Assembly: GCA_938074445.1 (NCBI GenBank)
Contig: CALJEK010000003.1
Coordinates: 1-64,000 of the forward strand
Direction: 5' to 3'
Length of the DNA stretch: 64,000 nucleotides
From: Candidatus Kryptoniota bacterium
GTDB lineage: Bacteria; Bacteroidota; Ignavibacteria; Kryptoniales; Kryptoniaceae
In this document: one piece after another, positions 44,421-54,338 of the stretch
Position numbering within the stretch: position 1 is the stretch's first letter
Layout: the number at the start of each line of letters is the position of its first letter
Notes under the pieces: generated by a model
Seen by the model: only the letters and a program-made list of their open reading frames with translations
Told to the model about the DNA's origin: nothing
The model's database searches: none
Translations under genes and position numbers: made by a program

Positions 44421-45752
44421 TTATTTTGAAGCACGTTGTTCTCTTGGAAGGTAATAAAGAACCACAGAACTTTCGGGGTTAAGGTACCTAATTGCTGATT
44501 CACGTATATCTTCGCTTGTAATAGAAAGAATTTTATCAAGCTCAAGATTTATCTCATTGGTATTTTTGCGAATCACATAATAATACGCAAGTTGATCCGC
44601 CTTTTGCAAAACTGTTTGATATCCGGATATTGTCCGCGATTCAATTTGATTTTTTGCCTTTTGAAGCTCTTTTTCAGAAACAAGTTCTGTACGAACTTTC
44701 TCAATCTCATTCCATATCTCCCTTTCAACCTCTTCTGGGGTATGACCTATAGAACAATACGCATCTATCTTAAAGACACCGGCATCTTCCATCCCTATCG
44801 CATAAACATTTACATTTTGAGCAATTCGCTTCTCATAAACAAGCTTTTGATAAAGGCGTGAACTTCTCCCCGAGCCCAATATGTTTGATAGAAGATCCAA
44901 TGCGTAGTAATCTTTTTCACCGCTTTTCGGTATTTTAAATGCGATAAAAACGGCGGGCAACCTTATATTGTCATAAATTGTATCTTTAACTTGTTGAGTC
45001 AGCGGTGGCTCAAAAACATTGGGTCTTTTGATCTCATACTTCCCTCTTGGAATGTCGCCGAAATATTTTTCTACGAGTTTCTTCGTTTTCTCAACATCGA
45101 TATCGCCAGCTATAACCAAAACTGCATTATTTGGAACATAGTAAGTATCAAAAAATCTTTTCACCTCCTCAAGAGTTGCTGCGTTCAAATGTTCCATATA
45201 CCCAATCACAGGCCATCTATACGGATGAACTTTGAAAAGTCGTTTAAATGTTTCCTCCCACTGTGTTCCATAAGGGCGATTGTCAACCCTCCATCTTCTT
45301 TCCTCCTTTACAACCTCGCGCTGGTTGTCAAGATTTTCTTGATTAACATTTAAACTCATCATCCTATCAGACTCAAGCCATAGAACAAGTTCCAATTGAT
45401 TTGATGGGACGACTTGAAAATAATTTGTTCTATCCCAATTTGTTGAACCGTTAAAAGTTCCGCCAGCCTTTTGAATATACGCCATATGCTCCGCTTTCTT
45501 CACATTTGCTGAACCTTGAAACATCATATGTTCAAATAAATGTGCAAATCCAGTCCTCTCGGGATCCTCATTTTTCGAACCGACATAATACCAGATGTCA
45601 ACGGCAACAATTGGAGCGGAATGATCTTCATGCAAGATCACATGCAAACCATTCGGAAGGTCATATTCAATAAAATCAATCTTTCCGACTTTACTTTGGG
45701 GTATCAGAATTGACAGCGGTAAAAGCATCAAAATTAAAAGTTTAACCTTCAT
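44421..45752 (-). CDS. M16 family zinc metallopeptidase (first copy)
   Basis: The 443-residue protein has a signal peptide, HLFEHMMFQGSANVKKAEH (HxxEH), and REVVKEERRWRVDNRPYG, nearly the same as in the second copy. It is preceded by a GGAGG SD. First of three tandem M16 genes, downstream of the parvulin-type chaperone genes, suggesting periplasmic protein turnover. Confidence 0.92.
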   Translation of the reverse strand: MKVKLLILMLLPLSILIPQSKVGKIDFIEYDLPNGLHVILHEDHSAPIVAVDIWYYVGSKNEDPERTGFAHLFEHMMFQGSANVKKAEHMAYIQKAGGTFNGSTNWDRTNYFQVVPSNQLELVLWLESDRMMSLNVNQENLDNQREVVKEERRWRVDNRPYGTQWEETFKRLFKVHPYRWPVIGYMEHLNAATLEEVKRFFDTYYVPNNAVLVIAGDIDVEKTKKLVEKYFGDIPRGKYEIKRPNVFEPPLTQQVKDTIYDNIRLPAVFIAFKIPKSGEKDYYALDLLSNILGSGRSSRLYQKLVYEKRIAQNVNVYAIGMEDAGVFKIDAYCSIGHTPEEVEREIWNEIEKVRTELVSEKELQKAKNQIESRTISGYQTVLQKADQLAYYYVIRKNTNEINLELDKILSITSEDIRESAIRYLNPESSVVLYYLPREQRASK

Positions 45753-45800
45753 CTCATCCTCCGCAAATTTTGTTGAAAACTTAAAAAAACAGAGGCACTG

Positions 45801-47081
45801 CTATCTAAAATTTTCATCAATGTAAACATAAACTTCACCTCTTAACCTTTCAACCCACTTTTGGTACTCGCGATTCTGCTTTTCAATCAAGGCATACTGA
45901 TAAATTCTCATATAATCATCTTTCAAATTCATCCTGTGTGCAGGAATTTTTCTCTTTAGAAAGACGATATGATAAGCATAAGAGTTTCCATATCTCATTT
46001 TTATAGGTTGGGAAACATCCCCATCGCTGAGCGAACTCACAACATCTTTAAGTTCTGGCTCAAGCTCCGCCACTGGAATCATCCCGAGATACCCTCCCTG
46101 CATCTTTGTCTGTTCATCTTCACTATATTTTTTCGCCATCTCTTCAAATTTCGCCTGCCTTGAGACGATTTTATATCTTATCTCTTCAAATTTTGAAATT
46201 ACAATTTTATCACTTTCCTCAGTAAGTGGGATTTTAAAAAGTATATGTCTCGGGTGAACTTGCTCTCCCCTTCTTTCAATAAGCTGGATTATATGATATC
46301 CAAACTGAGTTCGCACAATATCTGAAACTTGTCCCTCTTGTAATCTGAACACCGCTTCCTCAAATTCCTTTACAAACATACCTCGCCTCACCCACCCGAG
46401 GTCCCCACCATCTCCTGCCGTCGCTTTATCATCCGAATAAGCTCTTGCGAAATATTCAAAATTGCCACCCGCCTTTATGCTGTCAAGAATTGATTTAGCC
46501 TTTTGATAAATTGCCTGCTCAACCGAATCAATAGGTTTTGGAACCATCATGATATGATACAGCTCAACCATTTCTGGAACCTCAGGCAAGCTATCCTTGT
46601 AAGTATTGTAAAATTGTTCAACCTCATAACCGGACACAGTCAACATCCCAAATTTTTGCTGTTTCCATTTTTCTATCATTAATCTCTTCTTAACATCTTC
46701 TCTTATCTCGCGTTTTATTCTTCCCAATGGCATACCATAAATTTCTTCCAATCTTCGCTCCGAACCATACTGCCTGATCAATGCTTGGATCTGGGCTTCA
46801 ATTTGTCTGTTAACCTCATCATCTGAAACAACAATCGTATCCTCAATCGCCCGCGTCAAAATAAGTTTATCATTGATCATCTCCTCCAACACATATCTCT
46901 TGAGGTTCAGATCGTTTGGGTTTAAATTATTTTGAATTGCAAAAATATAGGTTTGATAATTCAAATCCGACTCAAGGATAACCTCATTCCCGACGATCGC
47001 AACTATTCTGTCAAGAACCCTTTGCTGAGCAAACGCCAAATTTAAAGCAAATGCCAAAAATAAAATTTTCAATTTCACCAT
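45801..47081 (-). CDS. SurA-like periplasmic peptidyl-prolyl isomerase
   Basis: The 426-residue chaperone has a signal peptide, an N-terminal SurA helical domain (RIVAIVGNEVILESDL; EEMINDKLILTRA) and two parvulin domains (about 170-270 with ELYHIMMVPKP, GGDLGWVRRGMFVKEFEEAVF, FGYHIIQL; and about 275-385 with RHILFKIP, GGYLGMIP). It escorts outer-membrane proteins to BAM. Overlaps the preceding gene by seven bases. Called surA-like because two further paralogs precede it. Confidence 0.88.
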   Translation of the reverse strand: MVKLKILFLAFALNLAFAQQRVLDRIVAIVGNEVILESDLNYQTYIFAIQNNLNPNDLNLKRYVLEEMINDKLILTRAIEDTIVVSDDEVNRQIEAQIQALIRQYGSERRLEEIYGMPLGRIKREIREDVKKRLMIEKWKQQKFGMLTVSGYEVEQFYNTYKDSLPEVPEMVELYHIMMVPKPIDSVEQAIYQKAKSILDSIKAGGNFEYFARAYSDDKATAGDGGDLGWVRRGMFVKEFEEAVFRLQEGQVSDIVRTQFGYHIIQLIERRGEQVHPRHILFKIPLTEESDKIVISKFEEIRYKIVSRQAKFEEMAKKYSEDEQTKMQGGYLGMIPVAELEPELKDVVSSLSDGDVSQPIKMRYGNSYAYHIVFLKRKIPAHRMNLKDDYMRIYQYALIEKQNREYQKWVERLRGEVYVYIDENFR

Positions 47082-47866
47082 CTCACCTCGTAATGATATT
47101 TTCTTTTCAACTCTGTGATTAAACTGTCAAGCAAAAGATTTTGTTTATCAACTATCGCCCTTTCTCTTACGTCATCAGCAATTAAATCAAAATCCGCCTT
47201 GTTCCCTGCCTCCTTTTTATCGTAAAGATAAATCAAAAAATAACTATCCCCCGATCTAACAGGAAACGATATCTCGCCCTTGCCTAAACTCCAAGCCACG
47301 CGCCATAACTCAGCAGATGGAATATTGAACTGATCAAAATATTGCGAAATTACAATCTCAACTGTGCCCTGTTCTTTAGCAAGTTCTTTGACAGCCTTTT
47401 CAAAATCCCTCATAGCCAAAATTTTCCCTCTAAAAGCTACAGCATCCGTTCGTGATGGAAATCTAATATACCCAATCCTAACAACTGGTCTATCAAGTAT
47501 AAACTCATCCTGATGTTTTTTATAAAACTCCATTACCTCATCATCAGAAATATTCCTCGCTTTTGAAATTATCTCACTTTGGATAAATGCATTTACAACA
47601 AGCGATTTCCTAAACTCGTTAACCATCCGCTCAATTTTATCGTTTGCTTTATAGCCTCGCTCAATCGCCTCAACATAAAGCAAGTTATTTCGCACCCACT
47701 CTTCTACATAACTCCTTACAAAATTTGAATCCATCCCGTTAAGGTCTTGCCTCAAAAGATACTCACTTTTAACTCTGGCTATGTAATCGCTATTTGTCGC
47801 CTTTTTATCACAGCCAGCTAATAGAATTGCACTAACGATTAAAAGCTTTTTCAAGTGCCTTTTCAT
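47075..47866 (-). CDS. SurA/PpiC-like lipoprotein with degenerate isomerase domain
   Basis: The 263-residue lipoprotein (lipobox LLAGC, Cys19) has a SurA-type helical domain (YVEEWVRNNLLYVEAIERGYK) and one weak parvulin-like region (FILDRPVVRIGYIRFPS ... GKGEISFPVRSGDSYFLIYL) without the usual GYHII end. Probably a chaperone rather than an active isomerase. It overlaps the preceding gene by 35 bases and surA by seven. Confidence 0.7.
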   Translation of the reverse strand: MKRHLKKLLIVSAILLAGCDKKATNSDYIARVKSEYLLRQDLNGMDSNFVRSYVEEWVRNNLLYVEAIERGYKANDKIERMVNEFRKSLVVNAFIQSEIISKARNISDDEVMEFYKKHQDEFILDRPVVRIGYIRFPSRTDAVAFRGKILAMRDFEKAVKELAKEQGTVEIVISQYFDQFNIPSAELWRVAWSLGKGEISFPVRSGDSYFLIYLYDKKEAGNKADFDLIADDVRERAIVDKQNLLLDSLITELKRKYHYEVRW

Positions 47867-49820
47867 TTACCGACACTTTATATTTCTTTTTCAAATTTTC
47901 AACCCATTCCCTTTCAAGGCGCTTTAATTCCTGCTCTTGAACAGAACTCGCAACCTCGCTAAACGCCTCATCAAAAGTTTTTATTCGACTTGGCTCTTTA
48001 CCCGTCACTTTTATTATTGAGTAACCTCCCTGAAACTTTATAGGCTCTGAAATCTCATTAACCTTCATATTCCACGCTTTCCAAGCGAGCTCATTCTCGG
48101 AGGAAGCTACAAGCCCCCAATCTCCCATCTTTTCTCTCATCCCAGCCCTCTCGGTATATTTTACAACAAGCGAATCAAATGGAACTCCGCTTTTAATTTG
48201 GGAATAAATATCCTTGGCAAGTGATTCGCTCTTAACCCATATCTCGCTGAATCTAACTCTATCGGGAAAGCGATATTCCTCTTTGTTGTTTTCATAATGC
48301 TCTCTCAACTTTGCCTCACTTAAGTCCACCTTATCCCAAACCATTTTCTGTTCAATATGATAAAGCAAAATCCCATCGACAAATTCTCTTAACTCATTTT
48401 TAAATTCCGGGTAAATTTTCTCAACATTCCTCGCCCTGTATCCCACTAATTTCATCTCAACCAGTCTATCAATGATGCTGTTAATACCCGAGCGATCAAG
48501 CTTCCTGCCTGAAAATTCCATGCTTGCTTTTATTGTATTTATTGCTGAATCAAGCGTCACCTTTTGATCCGCGTACTCAAACAAAACCCTCGCTCTATCC
48601 TCATCGGTATAAACACTGTCCCAATTTGAATGCGAAGTCGTTTTGGAGGTGTCCGCTTTTGAAACAAAAAGATCAAAGGTTTGCTCATTAAGTTTAAAGT
48701 TGTATTTCCTTTTCAACTCTTCCACATATTTCTTGAAATCATACTCAAACCGATATGATTGGTAAAGTTTGCCAAGTTCATCGACGACCTCATCAAACGG
48801 TTTTACAGGGACTATCTCGGTCACCTTGACAATATGATATCCCCATCTCGTTCTTATTATATCGCTTATATCTCCAACTTTCGCATTAAATATGAATTGA
48901 TCAATTTCCCTATACGCCTGACCTCTTCCGTAATATCCTGCATCTCCATTTCTCTCGTTTGAAAATTTATCATCCGAATGCCTTTTGGCAAGTTCACCGA
49001 AATCATAACCTTGCCTTAAACTATCGAGCACAGCCTTCATCTCGTTATAAAGTTTTAAAGTATCTTCCGGGGTAGCCTTCCTATCCACTTTCCTCCCGAT
49101 ATGACTTATCCTAACCATTTCAACGCGTGGTCGCCTATCGATGACCTCGATAATATGATAACCGAACTTTGTTCTTACTGGCTCCCGTGTTCTTTCACCG
49201 ACTTTCATAGAAAAACACGCATCCTCAAACTCCGGGACCATCATCCCAGCGGTGAAATAGTAAAGATCCCCTCTATTGAAAATAACGCTTGGATCATCCG
49301 AAAATTCAAGTGCTACTGAATCCCACGGAGACCCAGCGTTAAGCCTTTCAATTGCGCTTTTTGCCCTCTTGTAAGCCATCAATGTATCAACGCCCGGCAT
49401 CTCAATTAAAATATGTCTCGCTCTGATTTCTTCTTTCCTTCTTTCATAAAGTTGCTTTATGCCGGGGTCAATAACTTCCTTTTTCGTAAGATACGAAAGA
49501 GCAAGGGTTGTGTAATATTCTTTTATCTCCTTTTGGACATTTGGATCTTTATCAAGCTTTTGTGCTCTCGCCTCGAGAACTTTGAGCTTGAATTTGACTA
49601 AAAGGTCGAGATAATTTTTCCTGTCCTCAAGTGGTTTACTTTTTGCTTTTTCATAACCCCCATTATTTTTGGCAAATGATTTCTCAAATTCGTCAAGCGT
49701 TATTATCTCTTCCCCAATCTTTGCCACATATTCCTTCTTTTCAACCAATCCGATATTTCTCAAAAATGCGCAACTTGAGAAAACAAAAATTAACACGAGC
49801 AAAGCTACATTCTTTCGCAT
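47832..49820 (-). CDS. Multi-parvulin peptidyl-prolyl isomerase lipoprotein
   Basis: The 662-residue lipoprotein (VFSSC, Cys17) has three parvulin domains: about 115-220 (RARHILIEMPG, FGYHIIEVID), 230-345 (VRISHIGRKV, GYYGRGQAYREIDQFIFNA, WGYHIVKV) and 505-620 (RFSEIWVKSES, MGDWGLVASSE, GGYSIIKV). SurA/PpiD-type helical segments lie at the N-terminus (ITLDEFEKSFAK) and in the middle. Larger than SurA, similar to PpiD-like proteins of Bacteroidota, but lipid-anchored. Starts 24 bases after serS. Confidence 0.84.
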   Translation of the reverse strand: MRKNVALLVLIFVFSSCAFLRNIGLVEKKEYVAKIGEEIITLDEFEKSFAKNNGGYEKAKSKPLEDRKNYLDLLVKFKLKVLEARAQKLDKDPNVQKEIKEYYTTLALSYLTKKEVIDPGIKQLYERRKEEIRARHILIEMPGVDTLMAYKRAKSAIERLNAGSPWDSVALEFSDDPSVIFNRGDLYYFTAGMMVPEFEDACFSMKVGERTREPVRTKFGYHIIEVIDRRPRVEMVRISHIGRKVDRKATPEDTLKLYNEMKAVLDSLRQGYDFGELAKRHSDDKFSNERNGDAGYYGRGQAYREIDQFIFNAKVGDISDIIRTRWGYHIVKVTEIVPVKPFDEVVDELGKLYQSYRFEYDFKKYVEELKRKYNFKLNEQTFDLFVSKADTSKTTSHSNWDSVYTDEDRARVLFEYADQKVTLDSAINTIKASMEFSGRKLDRSGINSIIDRLVEMKLVGYRARNVEKIYPEFKNELREFVDGILLYHIEQKMVWDKVDLSEAKLREHYENNKEEYRFPDRVRFSEIWVKSESLAKDIYSQIKSGVPFDSLVVKYTERAGMREKMGDWGLVASSENELAWKAWNMKVNEISEPIKFQGGYSIIKVTGKEPSRIKTFDEAFSEVASSVQEQELKRLEREWVENLKKKYKVSVNEKALEKAFNR

Positions 49821-49844
49821 TCCACCCGATAGTTTTGTTTTTGA

Positions 49845-51113
49845 TTATTCAATGATCGTAAAACCTGTGTATTTATGTAAAACCTTAGGAACTATTACTT
49901 TCCCTTCGGGGGTTTGATAATTTTCTAAAAGTGCAACCATCAACCGTGAGGTTGCAAGTCCAGAGCCATTGAGCGTATGGACAAATTCTGGTTTTGATTT
50001 TTTATCTCTTCTAAATCTTATATTCATTCTTCTTGCTTGAAAATCTTCAAAATTACTACAACTTGATGCTTCAAGCCACTTCTTCTCAGCTGGGGACCAA
50101 ACCTCTATATCATATGTCTTTGCTGAAGAAAAACTCATATCTCCCGTGCAGAGTAAAACAACTCTATAAGGAATGTTAAGAAGTTGAAGCACTTCTTCTG
50201 CGTCCTTTACAAGAGACTCAAGCTCGTCATACGAAGACTCCGGCGTCGTAAACTTGACAAGTTCAACTTTATTAAATTGATGAACCCGCAAAAACCCTCG
50301 AGTTTCTCTCCCCCATGAGCCTGCCTCGCGCCTAAAACATGCGGAATAAGCGACATATTTTTTAGGAAGCTCACTTATATCAAGAATCTCATCACGATGG
50401 ATATTCGTAACAGGAACTTCAGCAGTGGGTATCAAATACAAATCATCCTCAGGACAATAATACATATCTTCCTTCAATTTTGGAATTTGCCCAGTTCCAC
50501 GCATCGACGCCTCATTTACAAGAAAAGGTGGAAAAACCTCAACATAACCGTGCTTCTGAATGTGAAGGTCAAGCATAAAATTTATCAACGCCCTTTCAAG
50601 CGTCGCCCCTTTACCAATATAAACAGGGAAACCACTGCCCGTTAACTTAGCCCCACATTCAAAATCAATTATCCCAAGTTTTTTCCCAAGCGTTAAATGA
50701 TCTTTTATCTCAAAATCAAACTCTTGAATCTCACCCCAAGTCCTTACAACAACATTATCTTCTTTATCCTTCCCAACCGGAACTGAATGATGTGGTATAT
50801 TGGGGACCCAAAGCAAAAAATTTTCAAGTTCAAGTTCAACCTTCCTAAGTTCAGAATCGATTGCCTTAATTTCATCCGAAACCCTTCGCATCTCTTCAAT
50901 TAATTCAGTAGCATCTTTGCCTTGCTTCTTCAAACTTGCTATTTCTTCGGTCACATCGTTCCTCCTTGCCTTCAGCATATCCCCCCTTTTAATCAACTCC
51001 CTTCTCTTTGCATCAAGTTTTAAAATCTCATCAACATGATCCTTTTCCCCCTTCAATTCAATCGCCCGCTTCACAACCTCTGGATTTTCGCGAATAAATT
51101 TCAAGTCAAGCAT
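49845..51113 (-). CDS. serS: Seryl-tRNA synthetase
   Basis: The 422-residue class II synthetase has the N-terminal coiled coil (about 30-100), motif 1 region, motif 2 [26 protein letters not shown], and motif 3 [25 protein letters not shown] near the end. Full length and standard. Confidence 0.97.
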   Translation of the reverse strand: MLDLKFIRENPEVVKRAIELKGEKDHVDEILKLDAKRRELIKRGDMLKARRNDVTEEIASLKKQGKDATELIEEMRRVSDEIKAIDSELRKVELELENFLLWVPNIPHHSVPVGKDKEDNVVVRTWGEIQEFDFEIKDHLTLGKKLGIIDFECGAKLTGSGFPVYIGKGATLERALINFMLDLHIQKHGYVEVFPPFLVNEASMRGTGQIPKLKEDMYYCPEDDLYLIPTAEVPVTNIHRDEILDISELPKKYVAYSACFRREAGSWGRETRGFLRVHQFNKVELVKFTTPESSYDELESLVKDAEEVLQLLNIPYRVVLLCTGDMSFSSAKTYDIEVWSPAEKKWLEASSCSNFEDFQARRMNIRFRRDKKSKPEFVHTLNGSGLATSRLMVALLENYQTPEGKVIVPKVLHKYTGFTIIE

Positions 51114-51151
51114 CTTTTCGACTTATCGTTTATTTTCATCGGATTTTATTT

Positions 51152-51180
51152 ATTTTACCAAAAATAAACCATAAACTCAA
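51152..51180 (-). promoter_or_regulatory. Promoter of serS and the chaperone genes
   Basis: Reverse-strand TTGAGT (51175-51180, covering the rfbD stop), 17-base spacer, TAAAAT (51152-51157). Start near 51145, about 32 bases before serS. Confidence 0.5.
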
Positions 51181-52076
51181 ACTTCCACAAGCCGTGCTTT
51201 GAACTCAAAAATTCCATCCTTTATACCGTATGGCTTAAAACCAAGTTCAGCCTCCGCTTTGAAAATCACAAGACCCGACTTCAAAGGTCGGGGTGCAATC
51301 TGGTTTAATTCCGATGTTTTAACAGGAATTATAAGTTCTCTATCAAACCCGAAAATCTCCGCAAGCTTTACGGCAAATGTATATCTATCTACAAAATCCC
51401 TCCCACCAATATTATAAACCCCCTCCTTATCAAACTCAATAACCTTCAAAATCGCAAAAGCAAGATCATCAACATAAGTTGGATTCCCAACCTGATCCGT
51501 CACAACTTTTATCTTCTCACCCTTTGAAAGCTTCTCGTAAAGCCAAAGTGCGAAATTACTTTTGACATTCTTCCCAACGCCATACAAAACATTCGTCCTC
51601 AAAATTGCAAACCTTATACCCCCAATTTTCACCTCATTCTCACTCGCAAGTTTTGTCCTACCATAATAATTAATCGGATTTGGAATTGCATCCTCTGTAT
51701 ATGGACCATTTTTCCCATCAAATATGTAATCAGTCGAAATATGAATTAGCTTCGCATCAACTCTTCTTGCTGAATGAACAAGATTTCTAACACCCTCTAC
51801 ATTTACCCTCCAAGCAAGCTCACGATTTTGCTCGCAACCATCAACATTGGTATACGCAGCTGTGTTAATTATTACATCTGGGCGAAAATAGACGACAAGA
51901 TTTTTGACATCATTTCTTGATGTTATATCAAGCATCGTATAATCAAACCCACCAAAATCAAGAAATGTTCTTGGCTCCTTCGCCGTTGCAAGAATTTCAA
52001 AATTAGCGCTTTTTAAAAGTAACTTCAAAACAGCTTGCCCCAAAAGCCCATGAGACCCAGTCACCATAACCCTCAT
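51177..52076 (-). CDS. dTDP-4-dehydrorhamnose reductase family protein
   Basis: The 299-residue NAD(P)-binding SDR protein has TGSHGLLGQAV at the N-terminus, NTAAYTNVDGCEQN, ISTDYIFDGKNGPYTE and YGRTKLASEN (YxxxK), which are RfbD features. Reduces dTDP-4-dehydrorhamnose to dTDP-rhamnose in surface-glycan precursor synthesis. rfbA, B and C are not in the window, so a related sugar-nucleotide reductase or MAT2B-like role cannot be ruled out. Overlaps the kinase gene by four bases. Confidence 0.84.
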   Translation of the reverse strand: MRVMVTGSHGLLGQAVLKLLLKSANFEILATAKEPRTFLDFGGFDYTMLDITSRNDVKNLVVYFRPDVIINTAAYTNVDGCEQNRELAWRVNVEGVRNLVHSARRVDAKLIHISTDYIFDGKNGPYTEDAIPNPINYYGRTKLASENEVKIGGIRFAILRTNVLYGVGKNVKSNFALWLYEKLSKGEKIKVVTDQVGNPTYVDDLAFAILKVIEFDKEGVYNIGGRDFVDRYTFAVKLAEIFGFDRELIIPVKTSELNQIAPRPLKSGLVIFKAEAELGFKPYGIKDGIFEFKARLVEV

Positions 52077-52975
52077 TTTTTCACAAGCTCTTTAAGTTTA
52101 TCTATTTCAGTTGAACCAGGAATCGTTGCGTTCAATCCCGCAACATAATTCGCAAAATCTGTTGAAGCCAGCGGATCCAAAGTTTTGGAGTATTTATAAA
52201 AGAACGCTGACCCAAAAACATCTCCACAACCAGTTGGATCGACCACCTCAACCTCATAAGCCTTAAAATTTGCCTTTTTAATCCCGTCATCAAAATAATA
52301 AACCGTCGCACCAAGACTTGCCCTCGTTATCACCATCGCTTTAACACCAAGATTCAAAACATTCTCCGCAAGCGTATCGTCATCCCAAGTTTCCTCCCCA
52401 ATCGCTCTTGATTCAAACTCATTCATCTGAACCGTGTCAACATTTTCAAACCACTCCTTCCAATCAGACATTCTTCTTCTAAATCTTATATTTCGCTCAT
52501 CAACTCCAAGCGTCGCACTGTGAACATCAAAATGAATATACCCATCAAAAACTTTTCTCAATCGCTTTAAAACCTCAAGTTCAATATCAAACCCGGAAAT
52601 CATATTTATAAAAATCCCATCAACCCCAGCATCAAACAAAATTTTTAATCTCTCAAATTCAATCGGCTTAGCGATATGCGTCGAACACTCGACTCTTTCT
52701 TTCCTATCTTGGTAAAAAAGGTGAACACGATTTGTAAGACCACTAAATTTAAATATCCCGTCCGTCACGACATTTGGATAACTTTTTATCCTCTGGATAA
52801 ACTTATCATAATCAACTTCACCAACCCCGAAAACAGGATAAATTAAATCTCCATCATCAACTATGTTTGCAAGCGAGGCTAAAGAGAAAAATATGCCACC
52901 GTAGCTTTGAACTTCGGAACCATCAACCAAGTGAATTACATCAAGGCATAGATGTCCAACAAGACCATATTTCAT
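52073..52975 (-). CDS. PfkB-family carbohydrate kinase
   Basis: The 300-residue kinase has YGGIFFSLASLANI near the N-terminus (the sugar-binding region) and the catalytic signature DPTGCGDVFGSAFFY near 240 (anion hole and Asp base). The substrate may be a sugar or nucleoside; it is not readable. It overlaps purE by four bases and the rfbD-like gene by four, so the three are translated together. Confidence 0.85.
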   Translation of the reverse strand: MKYGLVGHLCLDVIHLVDGSEVQSYGGIFFSLASLANIVDDGDLIYPVFGVGEVDYDKFIQRIKSYPNVVTDGIFKFSGLTNRVHLFYQDRKERVECSTHIAKPIEFERLKILFDAGVDGIFINMISGFDIELEVLKRLRKVFDGYIHFDVHSATLGVDERNIRFRRRMSDWKEWFENVDTVQMNEFESRAIGEETWDDDTLAENVLNLGVKAMVITRASLGATVYYFDDGIKKANFKAYEVEVVDPTGCGDVFGSAFFYKYSKTLDPLASTDFANYVAGLNATIPGSTEIDKLKELVKK

Positions 52976-53430
52976 AATTTCGAACCCTGCTTTCTAAAAT
53001 CTTCAAGTTTTACCCTCAACCCTTCATCCTGCAAAGCGAGAATTTCCACGGCAAGAACAGCTGCGTTTATCGCGCCAGCTTTCCCAATAGCAACAGTTGC
53101 AACAGGTATTCCCGGGGGCATTTGAACAATTGAATAAAGTGCATCGACGCCGTTTAATTCAGAAGTGGGAAGAGGAACGCCAATTACAGGCAAACTTGTA
53201 TTTGCAGCTATGACCCCAGGCAAATGCGCAGCCATTCCAGCTCCTGCTATTATGACTTTAAAACCGTTCACTTCAGCGTTTCGAGCAAACTCAATTGTTT
53301 CAATTGGATTTCTATGCGCCGATAAAACCCTTTTCTCATAATCAACACCAAAATACTGAAGATATTCCTCACAGAATCGCATTATCTCTTCATCCGTTTT
53401 GCTTCCCATTAAAATCGCAACCTTTGGCAT
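52972..53430 (-). CDS. purE: N5-carboxyaminoimidazole ribonucleotide mutase
   Basis: Converts N5-CAIR to CAIR in purine synthesis. The 152-residue class I PurE has LMGSKTDEEIM, SAHRNPIETIEFA, GAGMAAHLPGVIAA, and PVIGVPLPTSELNGVDALYSIVQMPPGIPVATV. purK is not adjacent. Confidence 0.96.
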   Translation of the reverse strand: MPKVAILMGSKTDEEIMRFCEEYLQYFGVDYEKRVLSAHRNPIETIEFARNAEVNGFKVIIAGAGMAAHLPGVIAANTSLPVIGVPLPTSELNGVDALYSIVQMPPGIPVATVAIGKAGAINAAVLAVEILALQDEGLRVKLEDFRKQGSKL

Positions 53431-53435
53431 AATTT

Positions 53436-54338
53436 TTAGCGAACTTTGTTTTTATTAAGGTTTTCTCTCAAGAACTCGATTATTTTTTCTTGATACCTAT
53501 CACCAAGAACCTCCCAAGAATCTATATGCCCAGCACCATCGACAAGAACAAGTTCTCCCTTTAAAGTATATCGATGCAAAACTATCGAATGCCAAGGTTT
53601 CACCGTTTCATCATTCTTTCCGTGAATGTAAAGAACAGGGCACGAAACTTTCTTAACATACTCAAGCGGTGCAATATCGTCAATCTTGATACCTGAAATT
53701 TTTTCAACGTTTTTAAGAACCTTCTCAGTCAAAAACTTCGAAGCAAACTTGAATTTCCTTTTCTGATGCTCAAAGACCAAATCGGAAAATTTAGCAAAAC
53801 TTCCCTCGGATATGATCGCGCTGATCCTATTATCTATCCCAGCGGTTTGAATTGCGACAGCCCCACCGAGCGAAACCCCAAAAAGCACAACTGGAAGATC
53901 AGGGAACCTTTTCAAAAGGAAACTCACCCATTCAGAAATATCAAACTTCTCAAGATAACCATATGTGCAGTATTTCCCTCCGCTTTCACCATGATAGCGA
54001 AGGTCAACCAAAAGAACATTATATCCAGCCTCGCTTAAAAACTTCGCCCTTTTCAAACCAAACGCTTTATTCGTATAAGTCCCGTGGATGTAAATCACGC
54101 TTCCAACAGGTTCCCCTTCCGCTTGAATTAACCAACCCTTTAAAATTGCACCGTCAAACGATTTTATCTCAACATCCTCATACTTTAACCCAAGGTCCAA
54201 CGGAGACTTGACCATCTTCCCGTCAATCAGAAAATTTTTCTGCCTCGGCTTTAAGATAATTGACGGACCAATGAAATTGACGATAAAAAAATAGGCGAGG
54301 AATAAAACCAAAAATATGATTAAAATCAAAGTCAGCAT
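53436..54338 (-). CDS. Membrane-anchored alpha/beta hydrolase
   Basis: The 300-residue protein has an N-terminal membrane helix (1-22), then an alpha/beta hydrolase with oxyanion YIHGTYTNKA, nucleophile elbow GVSLGGAVAIQ (Ser), Asp in HGKNDETVKPWHS and His in DGAGHIDSW. BEM46/FrsA-like serine hydrolase; substrate unknown. Overlaps the MFS gene by seven bases. Confidence 0.85.
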   Translation of the reverse strand: MLTLILIIFLVLFLAYFFIVNFIGPSIILKPRQKNFLIDGKMVKSPLDLGLKYEDVEIKSFDGAILKGWLIQAEGEPVGSVIYIHGTYTNKAFGLKRAKFLSEAGYNVLLVDLRYHGESGGKYCTYGYLEKFDISEWVSFLLKRFPDLPVVLFGVSLGGAVAIQTAGIDNRISAIISEGSFAKFSDLVFEHQKRKFKFASKFLTEKVLKNVEKISGIKIDDIAPLEYVKKVSCPVLYIHGKNDETVKPWHSIVLHRYTLKGELVLVDGAGHIDSWEVLGDRYQEKIIEFLRENLNKNKVR

